Positions 10,214 through 20,249 of a stretch of DNA of 64,000 nucleotides are shown one piece after another. The position numbers and the translations under genes were made by a program. Within the stretch, counting starts at the first letter, position 1. Every line of letters begins with the position of its first letter. Below the pieces are notes generated by a model, which was not told the DNA's origin, did no database searches, and saw only the letters and a list, made by a program, of their open reading frames with translations. This DNA is from Meghimatium bilineatum (Eukaryota > Mollusca > Gastropoda > Stylommatophora > Philomycidae): the NCBI GenBank assembly GCA_034231615.1, contig CM067314.1, forward strand, positions 12,439,381 through 12,503,380, in the 5' to 3' direction.

Positions 10214-11038
10214 CATCATCATCAAGTGCCGTCTCCGCAACGAAGTTGGCTGCAACGTATCTCCAACATCTCCTGTCTCTTGTCTTGGTGGTGCACTCTT
10301 CTAGACTGTACCTGTCCATTGTGTAATGTTACTCTCCCACTTGTATCTCTGCCTACCTCTTGCTCGCTTCCCTTTGACTTTACCCTCAAGTAAGGTCTTC
10401 AATAGGGTGTCATGTCTTTTAATGTGTCCAAAGTATTTTATTTTGCCTGATCTTTATTTCTCTTAGTAGTTCTATCTTCATATTAAGTGTCTTTAGCACC
10501 TCTTTATTTGTTTTCTTCTCTTTCCATGATGTTCTCCCTATTCTTCTATATACCCACATCTCAAAGGCATCAATTTTGTCTTCTAATTGTTTATTTAGTG
10601 TCCATGTTTCTGAGCCATACATTAATATGGAATAGATGTAGCATTTTATAATTCTCATTTTTAACTTGTTTGTAATTTGTTTAGATATTAATAATTTCCT
10701 CATGCCATTGAAGGTACTTTTAGCCATTCCTATTCTCCTTTTAACTTCTGTTTCACATCTGCCATCATTTGTGACTATGTGTCCAAGATATTGATACTGT
10801 TTTACTTGTTGTAGTTTCTCTCCCTGTATGTTTATGTTTATCTCCTGTTCTTCTGTGTCTTTGCTGATTATCATGGTTTTTGTTTTTTGAATGTTTATAT
10901 CCAGTCCATATTCATTACTTGATTTATTGACTTGATCTATTAGTCTTTGTAGTTCATGTTCACTTTCTGCTAAAAGAACAGTGTCATCTGCATATCTAAT
11001 GTTGTTTATTATTTTCCCATTGATCTTGAGTCCTGGTG
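10214..11038 (-). mobile_element. LINE-K with RT catalytic YADD box and 11-bp target-site duplication
   Basis: The minus frame begins PGLKINGKIINNIRYADDTV, so it carries the RT catalytic YADD motif, then QYQYLGHIVTNDGRCETEVK, RRIGMAKSTFNGM, IKCYIYSILMYGSETWTL, FEMWVYRRIGRTSWKEKKTN. A frameshift near 10430 separates the GHI-RHDTLLKTLLEGKVKG part. The element ends with a (GATGAT)n tail at 10214. GGTTTTGAATT at 10203-10213 is repeated at 11039-11049. The first 17 codons of the open frame (to 11087) are flanking DNA. 5'-truncated and frameshifted, hence inactive. Confidence 0.9.
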
Positions 11039-11181
11039 GGTTTTGAATTAAGAAGAAATTATGGACAACACATAATTTTGGTATCACAAGCGATGCTACA
11101 ACAAAAAAACCAACATTAAATTACCGTCATTTAAAATATTATTTCTGAGAATGAATTGTGTTTAAACTTTCGTACGTTAAT

Positions 11182-11788
11182 CATCATCATCATGTGCCAT
11201 TTCGGCTGGCGTAGGCGGTCATGGCTCTACACATCTCTCTATCCACAGTATTATGTATCAAGGTCGTTGTTGTTTCCTTGCCGTGACAGGCTGTCAAACT
11301 GTCTAATATTTTCTCACGTTGTCGCACTGTCTCTTTTTCCTTCAATCTTGCCTGTTATGGCTATATTCTCGAAAACTCATTGTCTAATATCGTGGCCAAA
11401 AAATGAAGATTGTCTTTTTCTTATATTATTTATTAAGTTCCGTTTCGCATTTACTCTTTCAACACCTCCACATTAGTTTTCCTGGCAGTCCATGGTATTC
11501 TCAGCATTCTTCTGTAGAACCAAATTTCTTTTGCCTCTAATTTCCCACTTTCCAGTTTGTTTATTGTCCAAGACTCGTACCCATATGTTAGTATAGAGGT
11601 TATATAGCACTGCAGAACTCTCTTTCCCACCTCTAATAACGAGGTCATATTACACAATATATTAATCATTTTTCTGAATGTTGTTTTTGCGTGTCCTATT
11701 CTGCATCTTATTTCTGTTGAACGTCTTCCATTTGCTATAATCATTGTACCTAAATATTTGAATTAATATACGTTAATATATTTGATTT
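11182..11788 (-). mobile_element. LINE-2 copy 2 with 17-bp target-site duplication
   Basis: Same 3' end as 781-1315, with (GATGAT)n tail and GCCATTTCGGCTGGCGTAGG. Frame reads MIIANGRRSTEIRCRIGHAK, TTFRKMINILCNM, YITSILTYGYESWTINKLES and RMLRIPWTARKTNVEVLKE. AACTTTCGTACGTTAAT (11165-11181) recurs as AACTTTCGTACGCTAAT (11789-11805), one mismatch. Confidence 0.8.
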
Positions 11789-11805
11789 AACTTTCGTACG
11801 CTAAT

Positions 11806-12214
11806 GTGTTTTTGAATTACACGATGAAACTAATTTGGAACATTCACGACTAGAAGACTCGATTCTCAGTGAAGTGGGGCAGGGGATCATCCACTATCAT
11901 TTTCAAAAAGCTTTGACAACGAAGTTTTCTACTTGCATATTCATTCATGGTTTCAGATATAAACTCTCATAGACCACCCAGCCAACAGAAAATGTGTATT
12001 AAGCTCATACAATCCGATGAGTGACGTTTTTGTTTCTGAGAACGTAATGAACGTGGGACTAGTCAAGCGATTTTTAGTGAACTTCTGGTTGTCAGCTGAG
12101 CACGTATCGATTAATTCGCGCCCTATTATCATCAACGCTCTACAAGCTGTTATCGTAAAAAACCGGTGTTACAGAAACAGACTCATTTGAAAATGTCTTA
12201 AAACACTCTTAAAT
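11806..12214. other. No gene recognised
   Basis: AT-rich. Open frames are short and lack family resemblance. Confidence 0.45.
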
Positions 12215-12960
12215 ATTGTTTGGGAAATATTCAAGCCAAATAAGCAAGTAAAAGAAGACACCGAACATCAATATGTTTCTACAAGAAGAAGAGAACGATG
12301 AGCTTGTGTTGGACATGTACTTGGCTGGTTGGTTGGTTGGTTGGTTGTTGATCCAGCGGTCCATGGGCTCATTCCCTTTGACCCAATGCCATTGTGTGAT
12401 ATATGTATGTGTTTGTGAGCTGTTGTTTTGTTCCATATAATGTGTTCCATTTATCTGGCCCTGGAGGGAGAAACATTTTCCTGACACCATCCAGCGCTGG
12501 GCATTCAAAAAGGTGGTGGTCAACAGTTTCATAGGGATGAGTGCACTCCGGCACCATGGAGTGTGTTGTGGTTGTATTCTGTTCAAGTGATTGTTAAGCT
12601 GTACATGTTGTGTGCGCAGTCGGAAGATGATACTCTGGTCTTTTCTTTCCAAGAGGTTGATATTGTCTTTAGGATTTGGCCTGGTCATACATTTATAGAT
12701 TACCCTCCCAGTGTTTCCCATAGCCCATCTGTTCATCCAATTTTCTTTAGTCACAGATTTCAACATCATTTTAACTGTGTGCATGGTTGTTTCTGTATAC
12801 GGCTGTTCTTGTTGTGCTCTCACCTTTGCTAGTCTGTCTGCCTTATCATTACCAGGTGTGTTTGAGTGGCCAGGAATCCACTGCATAACAATGCTGACAT
12901 CATAAGATGTGAGCAGCTGGTGGACATGTACTTAGAATGAATAAAAACAGACTGGCACTT
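12215..12960 (+). mobile_element. LINE-C fragment split by an RNase H LINE
   Basis: 12215-12322 matches 62400-62500 (AAGACACCGAACATCAATAT, ACAAGAAGAAGAGAACGATG). The continuation GAATGAATAAAAACAGACTG lies at 12935-12955, on the far side of the insertion at 12323-12920. It is only a short, degraded piece. Confidence 0.65.
12323..12920 (-). mobile_element. 5'-truncated LINE with RNase H domain end, 13-bp target-site duplication
   Basis: Minus frame starts MQWIPGHSNTPGNDKADRLA, the C-terminal block of an RNase H domain (W-PGH---GN--AD-LA), where the final catalytic aspartate lies. It continues RLRTQHVQLNNHLNRI, then after a frameshift near 12550 reads CTHPYETVDHHLFECPALDG, a C-H-H-C zinc-binding-like segment typical after RNase H in I/Jockey-group LINEs. 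The 3' tail is (AACC)n. TGGACATGTACTT at 12310-12322 is duplicated at 12921-12933. Confidence 0.85.
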
Positions 12961-13335
12961 CGTGTCATGTGACGTACTATTTCCAAAACGTAGTCTTTCT
13001 TATGAATCTCCTGAAATCCTCTCGATCTCTGACAATTTTTTTCCACCTCGTCTAGCGACATGCATGCATCCCTGAATATATCTTTTCGCCGAAGACGGAT
13101 GTGTCGGGCCATTGGCGCAAATAAAACGGCGACACAACGCATTTCCATTCTCTGGACTGCATCCTGCTGGAGATCTAGTAGTAATGCTACAGGAGAGATC
13201 CAGCAGGAGTTTGGGAATGAACGCTGAAGAAGAAGAAGAATATCTCTTGTCCAACGACGTCTTGGCTGACCTTTACCTCTACTGCCTTCTATCTCCTCCT
13301 CCAAAAACACTCTTTCCATGCCATTGTGTCTCTTC
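12961..13335 (-). mobile_element. LINE-G 3' fragment split by SINE-B
   Basis: Minus reading: MERVFLEEEIEGSRGKGQPR, RRWTRDI, then after the SINE-B insertion CMSLDEVEKNCQRSRGFQEI and HKKDYVLEIV. It parallels 41565-41927 closely. The two halves meet without SINE-B at the DI-x-C codons. Confidence 0.8.
13085..13240 (+). mobile_element. SINE-B copy inserted in LINE-G
   Basis: CGAAGACGGATGTGTCGGGC, AAAACGGCGACACAACGCAT, TCTCTGGACTGCATCCTGCT and a GAAGAAGAAGAA end. Flanks GAATATATCTTTT and GAATATCTCTTGT resemble an imperfect target-site duplication. Confidence 0.75.
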
Positions 13336-13339
13336 TATT

Positions 13340-13730
13340 GTCTATCCCCAAGTGGTTTGTGATCCACTCTTGCCGTTAAGCGTAGGGGTGATTGGAGCTC
13401 GAGCTTGAGTTCTAAAGTCAGATGTGTGGCCTCGGCTGTGCTATGACCGTGTCTGTTCAGGATGCCCCTGAAGTTTTCTATCCATCTTTACCGTGGTCTT
13501 CCTCTGGCTTTGTACCCTGATCTCATTTGGTTATATGCTTGTACGGCAACTTTTCGTGATGCATTCTCATAATGTGACCAAACCACTTGATCTGTTCTCT
13601 GTCTATATAATCTGTACAAGATATTATACCTATTCTTTCCCTGATATATTCATTTCGTAATCTATCAAGCCTGGTGACCCCAGCAGCTTTCCTCAAGCAT
13701 TTCATCTCACTATCTTTCAGTAATGTGAAG
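13340..13730 (-). mobile_element. LINE-J fragment, copy 1
   Basis: Reads MKCLRKAAGVTRLDRLRNEY, IRERIGIISCTDYIDREQ, IKWFGHIMRMHHEKLP, then a frameshift. It is nearly the same as 54478-54845. It abuts the 5' truncation of LINE-G. The open frame upstream to 13885 is flanking sequence. Confidence 0.8.
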
Positions 13731-13924
13731 ATGAGAGAGAACAGGCGTGGCACTGGTAACACAGTGTTGGTAGAAATATACTGCAGATCATTCAGTATGT
13801 GATAAATAAATAGGACACATATTTCTGGTGCCAATTCAGTGAAATTGAAATTGTATACGGCAAAGACCGCTCTCAATCGAACCATCTTGACTTATTCGTT
13901 TCTGCTAAATTTCTCGATGTTCCA

Positions 13925-14205
13925 TACAATATAATGTTACGTTTACGTTTAGTTTCATCCACCGAAGACACCTATATTGTTCTACTTCACCCACTGACGA
14001 TACATGTATTGTTCTACTTCACCCACTGACGATACATGCATTGTTCTACTTCACCCACTGACGATACATGTATTGTTCTGTTTCACACACTGACGACACA
14101 TGTATTGTTCTATTTAACACACTGAAGAAACATATATTGTTCTGTTTCACATCTGACGACGCATATATTGTTCTGTTTCAGCAACTGACGACACATATAT
14201 TCTGA
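13925..14205. repeat. 32-bp minisatellite, about 8 copies
   Basis: GTTCTACTTCACCCACTGAC followed by GATACATGTATT recurs at 13979, 14011 and 14043 (32-bp steps). Outer units are more divergent. Confidence 0.8.
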
Positions 14206-14229
14206 CGAGGCGTTAGAAACTTTTCCATA

Positions 14230-14360
14230 TAAAAAACACAAACACATGCACACCCGCCTCATGCACCCACGCACATACACACACACACCCATATGTACAC
14301 AAACACACATGCTGTCACGCATGCACACATACACTAATTCACACGTACATACACACACTC
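14230..14360. repeat. CA-rich imperfect microsatellite
   Basis: Irregular CACACA/CATACA tract. Confidence 0.75.
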
Positions 14361-14949
<589 letters not shown>

Positions 14950-15222
14950 GTCCCATCGCCCGTGTGTTGCAGGGGCCCGAAAGGGGATCAAAGAATAGCA
15001 GCACTGTTTACCTTCCAGGCGACTAAGGAAGTTATGGGATGGAGTTGGCTGTCCCATCCCATATAGGGTCAGTGACCCAAAGCCATGCTGAAGTCGATGT
15101 GTCAGGCCAAAAGGCACAGATGTCGCAGCAATGCTGTAAACCATGACACAACGCATTCCGTTCTCCGGACTACATCCTACTAATCTACAGGAGTTTGAGA
15201 ACGAACGCAGAAGAAGAAGTAG
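14950..15222 (+). mobile_element. SINE-A copy 2
   Basis: GCCCGTGTGTTGCAGGGGCC to GAACGCAGAAGAAGAAG, about 270 bp. It is inserted at the end of a LINE-H tail. GTCCCA on both sides is a possible short duplication. Confidence 0.75.
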
Positions 15223-15395
15223 TCCCACGAAATGTTGCATGAGTTTGGTGTCTAGAGCACATAATACTCTTAGATCAGCATGGTAGGTCAGAAAAAACTT
15301 TAGCAGGCCGAATTTGCCCAGCGGTCCGTATTTTATCCTCCACCATTTGAAATGATACACTACTCGTTAAATGTATAATGCTACCAAAGACGAAA

Positions 15396-15540
15396 ATGTT
15401 GGGGGGCATCGGCACAAATAATATGGCGACGCAAAGCATTTCTATTCTCTGGACTACATCCTGCTAGAAATATAGTAGATACATTGTCCTGCTACAAGAC
15501 AGATCCAGCGGGAGTTTGAGAATGAATGCCAAAGAATAAA
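15396..15540 (+). mobile_element. SINE-B, diverged copy
   Basis: TATGGCGACGCAAAGCATTT, CTGGACTACATCCTGCT and GATCCAGCGGGAGTTTGAGA match SINE-B. Confidence 0.7.
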
Positions 15541-15740
15541 AAATATATGATGATGTTCCTCCTTCGTAAGCGAAGATGAACATAGTTGATGAAGCGTAGA
15601 TAAACATGAACATAGATGGACATTGTTAACAATAAAAGCAAGTTATGTTTGTTTGTGAATTCTCAGATATGAGCTAAATCCAGGCTCTGAAGAAAACCTG
15701 TTTCAGTATGAGAAGGAATATAGGTTTCCACATCAGGGCA

Positions 15741-16030
15741 AATAGTTATGTATTAAGATCGTTGTTGTTGCCTTACCATGCCAGGTTGTCACACTGTCTA
15801 ATATTTTCTCACGTTGTCGTCCTCTGTCTCAGTTGCCTTCAATTTTGCCTGTTGTGACTATGTTCTCCAAACCTACCTGCCTCATGAAGTGGCCAAAAAA
15901 TGAAGATTGCATTTTTCTTATATTATTGATTAAATTACGTTTCACGTTTTACCCTTTCAACACTTTCACATTAGTTTTTCTGGTAGTCCATGGTATTCTC
16001 AGCATTCTTCTGTAGAACTACATCAGTTTT
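15741..16030 (-). mobile_element. LINE-2 copy 3, fragment
   Basis: AAGATCGTTGTTGTTGCCTT, CACACTGTCTAATATTTTCT and TGGTAGTCCATGGTATTCTC match the 3' part of 781-1315. The terminal tail is missing. Confidence 0.75.
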
Positions 16031-16120
16031 AACTATCTTTTGGTTTTTGTCAATTTCCTGAGGTGTTCTTCTACTCGGAAACCACAATAAAATGCTGAAT
16101 ACATATTTATAATATATTCT

Positions 16121-16392
16121 TCTTCTTCTGTGTTAGTTCTTATACTCTTGTAGATTAATCCAGAAAACAGAACGAGTTGGGTCATGGTTTAAATATTAGC
16201 TGCGATGTCTGCACCTTTCAACCTGATACATCCAACTTTAGCATGCCTCTTGGTCTATTGTACCCCATATGGAATAGGACAGCCAAATCAACTCTAAAAT
16301 GTCCTTAGTTGCTCCTTATGGCATGCATGGACGACAGTGTTGCTAGTTTTTGGCCGCCCCCCCCTCTTTTTCGGACAACACACGGTTATCTA
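16121..16392 (-). mobile_element. SINE-A copy 3, strongly diverged
   Basis: Starts TTCTTCTTCTGTGTTAGTTC and retains GCGATGTCTGCACCTTTCAA, ATGGAATAGGACAGCC and ACAACACACGG in SINE-A order. Confidence 0.6.
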
Positions 16393-16639
16393 TAAGATAT
16401 AACAAGAACAGAGAGAAAATGATTGAAAAATAGAATGACATAACAAAATCTCAGGATACACTTTCTCATGAAATATATTCCTTTTTGACAATGCTCTTAC
16501 TTCATATATTCACTAGTGAGAGCACATGGAGGTACTTGTAGCTTTGTGATAACGACCAAATGCCCCTGCTGTCACCATGACATGTACAGGGTAGGTGTAA
16601 CCTTCCGCCAGAAAAAAAAATTCATTACCACAACAAGAA

Positions 16640-16768
16640 ACCTTAACCTCACGGTTATTAGGCCATCGCTCTAACCACTTGGTCATGCGCCCAGTCATTA
16701 CCACAATTCGAACTCGAAACTCACGGTTATGAGGCCATCGCTCTAACCACTCGGCCATGCGCCACACT
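16640..16768 (-). mobile_element. Tandem tRNA-like SINE head (two units)
   Basis: On the minus strand two near-identical units read GGCGCATGGCCGAGTGGTTA then GAGCGATGGCCT, with GAGTTCGAATTGTGG in the first. A-box-like TGGCCGAGTGG and B-box-like GTTCGAATT suggest a tRNA-derived dimeric SINE or tRNA pseudogene. The second unit has lost its B box. Confidence 0.6.
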
Positions 16769-16939
16769 TGTGATATTATGACTAAGCTATTTAGTAGTGA
16801 TATAACAGAAATATCATGCCATAATTGTTGTTATCTCACTTCAAAAAAGGTAAAACTTAATAAATTGAAGACAATATTGTAACAGAAATCGACATTCCGC
16901 GCTTCAAAAAAATTATAACGAACATAATTAAGAGGGAAA

Positions 16940-17215
16940 TTGAGAACAAGAAATAATCTGCTCTAAATGAACATCATGACAGGTTTCGCAAAGATTGGGG
17001 TGCAAGAGATACAATTAGAACATTGTGTTTCTGAGGAAAAAATAATTGAGGAAACTAGAACACCTTTGATCTGGTTTATTGACTAGGAAAATGGTTGTGG
17101 CATGGTGCCATAGATAGGTTTTTCTTCCAATTTGGGAAAATCTGCTATTTGAAAAGTCAGTTATGCAGCTATTGTTGAAATGAAAAAAATGTTAGGTGTG
17201 ATCACAAAGCTTGAA
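16940..17215 (+). mobile_element. LINE reverse transcriptase fragment (motif A region)
   Basis: Reading with stops and frameshifts: NEHHDRFRKDWGARDTIRTL (fits NQ-GFRKG-GTRDAI--L) and WFID*ENG (fits CFIDYEKAF, the RT motif A aspartate, with a stop at the Y codon). Then about 70 bp of unclear sequence leads into the 23-bp array. Confidence 0.7.
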
Positions 17216-17775
17216 GATGGAATAACTCAACACTCATAGATGGAATAACAACACTAAAAGATGGAATAACAATACTAGAAGATAGAGTAACAAAACTCGA
17301 AGATATAATAACACCACACTCGAAGATAGAATAACACCACACTCGAAGATATAATAACACAACACTCGAAGATATAATAACACTACACTCGAAGATATAA
17401 TAACACAACACTCGAAGATATAATAACACAACACTCGAAGATATAATAACACTACACTCGAAGATAGAATAACACCACACTCGAAGATATAATAACACCA
17501 CACTCGAAGATATAATAACACCACACTCGAAGATATAATAACACCACACTCGAAGATATAATAACACCACACTCGAAGATATAATAACACCACACTCGAA
17601 GATATAATAACACCACACTCGAAAATATAATAACACAACACTCGAAGATATAATAACACAACACTCGAAGATATAATAACACAACACTCGAAGATTTAAT
17701 AGCACAACACTCGAAGATTTAATAGCACAACACTCGAAGATAGAATAATACAACACTCGAAGATGGAATAACAAA
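17216..17775. repeat. 23-bp minisatellite, about 24 copies
   Basis: Unit is CACTCGAAGATATAATAACA plus 3 bases. Left-most units (GAAGATGGAATAACTCAACA) grade into LINE-like sequence. The stop-free minus strand gives long repeat-only frames (FECGVIISSSVVLLYLRVWC). Confidence 0.88.
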
Positions 17776-17849
17776 TATAACAAGAAAATTCATTATTTTA
17801 AACTACATTTAATTTTTTTATGAAAAATGCCGTTACGATTATTTTTTGT

Positions 17850-17998
17850 TTTGAGGACTTCGTTTTCGAACTCCCATCGCACCTCTATTATAGCAGGACA
17901 CTGATCATGCAAGATATCATGCAGGATGTAGTCCAGAGACCGGAAACGCGTATTGTCTCCGGTTTATTTGCGCCAATTTCCTGACACATCCGACTTCG
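17850..17998 (-). mobile_element. SINE-B, diverged copy
   Basis: GAACTCCCATCGCACC, GCAGGATGTAGTCCAGAGAC and CTGACACATCCGACTTCG are in SINE-B order on the minus strand. Confidence 0.65.
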
Positions 17999-18021
17999 CA
18001 CTGGTAACTAATATATTAAAT

Positions 18022-18450
18022 ATTTTACCACTTCTACTGAGTAGCGGACGCCTGTAACCACTTCTACTGAGTAGCGGACGCCTGTAACCACTTCAGCTGA
18101 GTAGCGGACGCCTGTAACTATTTCTACTGAGTAGCGGACGCCTGTAACCACTTCAGCTGAGTAGCGGACGCCTGTAACTATTTCTACTGAGTAGCGGACG
18201 CCTGTAACCACTTCTAAAGAGTAGCGGACGCCTGTAACCACTTCTACTGAGTGGAAGACGCCTGTAACCACTTCTACTGAGTGGCGAACGCCTGTAACCA
18301 CTTCTACTGAGTGACGGACGCCTGTAACAACTTCTACTGAGTAGCGGATGCGTGTAACCACTTCTACTGAGTAACGGACGCCTGTAACCACTTCTACTGA
18401 GTGACGGACGCCTGTAACCACTTCTTCTGAGTGGCGGACGCCTGTAACCG
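18022..18450. repeat. 30-bp minisatellite, about 14 copies
   Basis: Unit starts CTTCTACTGAGTAGCGGACG. Being 10 codons long without stops, it yields minus-strand frames repeating GVRYSVEVVT. These run into a SINE remnant at the N-terminal side, so I read them as chance frames. Confidence 0.88.
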
Positions 18451-18514
18451 TATCGATAGTATAGTCTGCCAGCAGTATAAGAGTACCAGTTCCTGTACCT
18501 ACCCACTGGTTAAC

Positions 18515-18655
18515 TGGTTGCATGCGGTTACGTCTGCGTGTCTCAGCAATGTCCCACAAGACAAACCACCAATGCAACAGACAACCTTAGTAGATGACAT
18601 TCCGTTATATTGAGGCTCTCTTATGGTTGCTATGTAGCATGTCATTTATACACTT
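18515..18655 (-). mobile_element. SINE-D 3' fragment
   Basis: CAACCTTAGTAGATGACATT, TATATTGAGG and GCATGTCATTTATACA match the 3' part of the SINE-D copy at 2362-2750. Confidence 0.65.
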
Positions 18656-18660
18656 ATATC

Positions 18661-18864
18661 ATCATCGGTGGTGCAGGATCTGATGGCAATTTTAAGCCAT
18701 ATATCGGTGAGACTGTCCTTAGACTGAGCGACCGTTTCTGTAACCACCTGCATGCCATTAAACACAGAACACTCACTACTGTGGCTAATCACTTCAACGG
18801 CGATGGCCACCGTGGTGTCCTTGACATTCAGGTCACTGCCATCAGATCCTGCACCACCAATGAT
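18661..18864. repeat. 28-bp inverted repeat enclosing half of the GIY-YIG fragment
   Basis: ATCATCGGTGGTGCAGGATC at 18661 (28 bp to 18688) is matched in reverse complement at 18837-18864, 27 of 28 bases. The loop is 148 bp. Confidence 0.9.
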
Positions 18865-18975
18865 AGATCTAGGTACGCCCTCGAAAATCTTCTCATTTTT
18901 TAGTTGGGTACCATCAAGCCATTTGGACTCAATTCCGACCACTCTTTTGCTTAGTTCTCGGTCGGATTGGTCTTT
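18661..18975 (+). mobile_element. Penelope-like element, GIY-YIG endonuclease domain fragment
   Basis: Frame reads FKPYIGETVLRLSDRFCNHL, then TTVANHFNGDGH and LDIQVTAIRSC, then ENLLIF, stop, LGTIKPFGLNSDHSF. This fits the C-terminal GIY-YIG domain of Penelope-like retroelements (YIGET---L--R---H, va-HFn--gH, D--v--i, Lgt--P-GlN). The domain nicks DNA during retrotransposition. The upstream GIY half and the zinc-finger cysteines expected before YIGET are absent and replaced by one arm of an inverted repeat. One internal stop and loss of the RT make it inactive. Confidence 0.75.
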
Positions 18976-19162
18976 GTCTTTATTCATTTTGTGCCGCCAT
19001 TTACGTCATCGTGTTGTTCCTCTCGTTCCACCTATATTATCGTCTTTGTGTACTTCCTGTTCGTATCCTTCTGGTATCTCACTACCATATTTCACTCGGA
19101 CACGCTTGTTGTAGTGTATTCATTTCTACTTGTGGTATTTTTATGTTTGTATGTTATGTGCG
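18976..19162 (+). other. Probable PLE 3' flank
   Basis: AT-rich, stop-filled. It links the GIY-YIG fragment to the hairpin motif at 19163. Confidence 0.4.
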
Positions 19163-19198
19163 TATCTTGAAAAAGGCCTATTGGTTCGAAACGTCGAT
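19163..19198 (+). other. Hairpin plus CGAAACGT motif (possible decayed hammerhead core)
   Basis: CTTGAAAAAGGCCTATTGGT then TCGAAACGTCG. GGCC/GGTT can pair around TATT, followed by CGAAACGT. Penelope-like elements are known to carry type I hammerhead motifs with a CTGANGA-stem-GAAA layout. The first box is not intact here, so this is a lead only. Confidence 0.35.
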
Positions 19199-19639
19199 TA
19201 TGTCCTGTGTATTGTTATTTGTATGATTATATTCTGTGTTTTGTTGTGTATACCATATTAATTCATGTAGACATCCGTCAGTGATAGTGTGTCAGTCGTC
19301 ATCCAGTAGGACTCCATTACCTGTCTTCCACGTGAGTATTACTTTCAATTATGTTCTACCAGAAGTACTACCTTCTATTGATTATCATGTATAGTATAGG
19401 AGATTTTGAATTGGCGATGACCCTGTGAAAAATCTGCAGAAAATACAGAAGATATTTTACAGAAACGTCCATGGTTCCACACCACAAGAAAAAAACTATA
19501 TCTATCTGACAAACAAGAACCACGGCCATGCCACGGGGCTGGCGTCCATAGTTCAGTTCATAGAAGAAATTTGTTTTAGCATTAAACTGTGACTGGAGAA
19601 CTAACAAGAGAAAATCGTATTATTTTGAGACTAACGTAA
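19199..19639. other. No gene recognised
   Basis: Nothing supported. Confidence 0.45.
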
Positions 19640-19820
19640 GGTGAGCAAGAGGTGATCTGGTGAGAAGACGGACTTAGCCTCTCCATCTCAAAATTGTTTC
19701 TGGTACCCATTTCGCGAGTTTATATTTTCTCAAGAGCTGTTTTTGATTTTTTCAGAGCTGGGATTCGAATCGTGAACCTTAAGGCTAGGAAGTCAGTATA
19801 CTAACCACCCGGACTTCCTA
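19640..19820 (-). mobile_element. tRNA-derived SINE fragment
   Basis: On the minus strand GGAAGTCCGGGTGGTTAGTA starts a tRNA-like head and CGATTCGAATCCCAGC supplies a B box. The body after it is AT-rich. Confidence 0.55.
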
Positions 19821-20154
19821 AGAGATCGGTCTTAATTATTCTTTGTATCGATCATCAGTAATTACAAGCGATTCAGCTCTGGTTTCCTATGTACAGTTGT
19901 ATGCTTCTGTATTACCTGGTTTCTCCAGAGTTTTTCTTCATACTAAGAAGAATCCAACTCACAGTATGCAATGCTTTGAGAAGAATCCCGTACTCTGAAG
20001 CTTCTATGTGTGTATGTAGGCAGCATTTCCCATCTTTGTTTAAGTAGAGATTCAATAAACATAAGAGAATTCATGAGACGACAATCTGTTAAAACTGACC
20101 AAATAGTGACCTACATTATGTTTTACTTAACACCGCTATAAAGGGTCAGGACCA
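19821..20154. other. No gene recognised
   Basis: Nothing supported. Confidence 0.5.
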
Positions 20155-20249
20155 TGTAGTGTTAAGAACCATTGATATTAATCTAGTGATACTACTCCTT
20201 TGATACTAATCTAGTGATTTTAATCCGTTGGTACGATTTCATCGGTACT

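Noticed and set aside
17202-17783. 193- and 141-codon hydrophobic repeat proteins (membrane-like)
   Set aside because: Read-through of the 23-bp array on the minus strand in several phases.
18008-18577. 189-codon protein with ten-residue repeats GVRYSVEVVT
   Set aside because: The unit is exactly 30 bp, so any stop-free phase stays open, and a second phase is open too. The N-terminal part lies in a SINE remnant.
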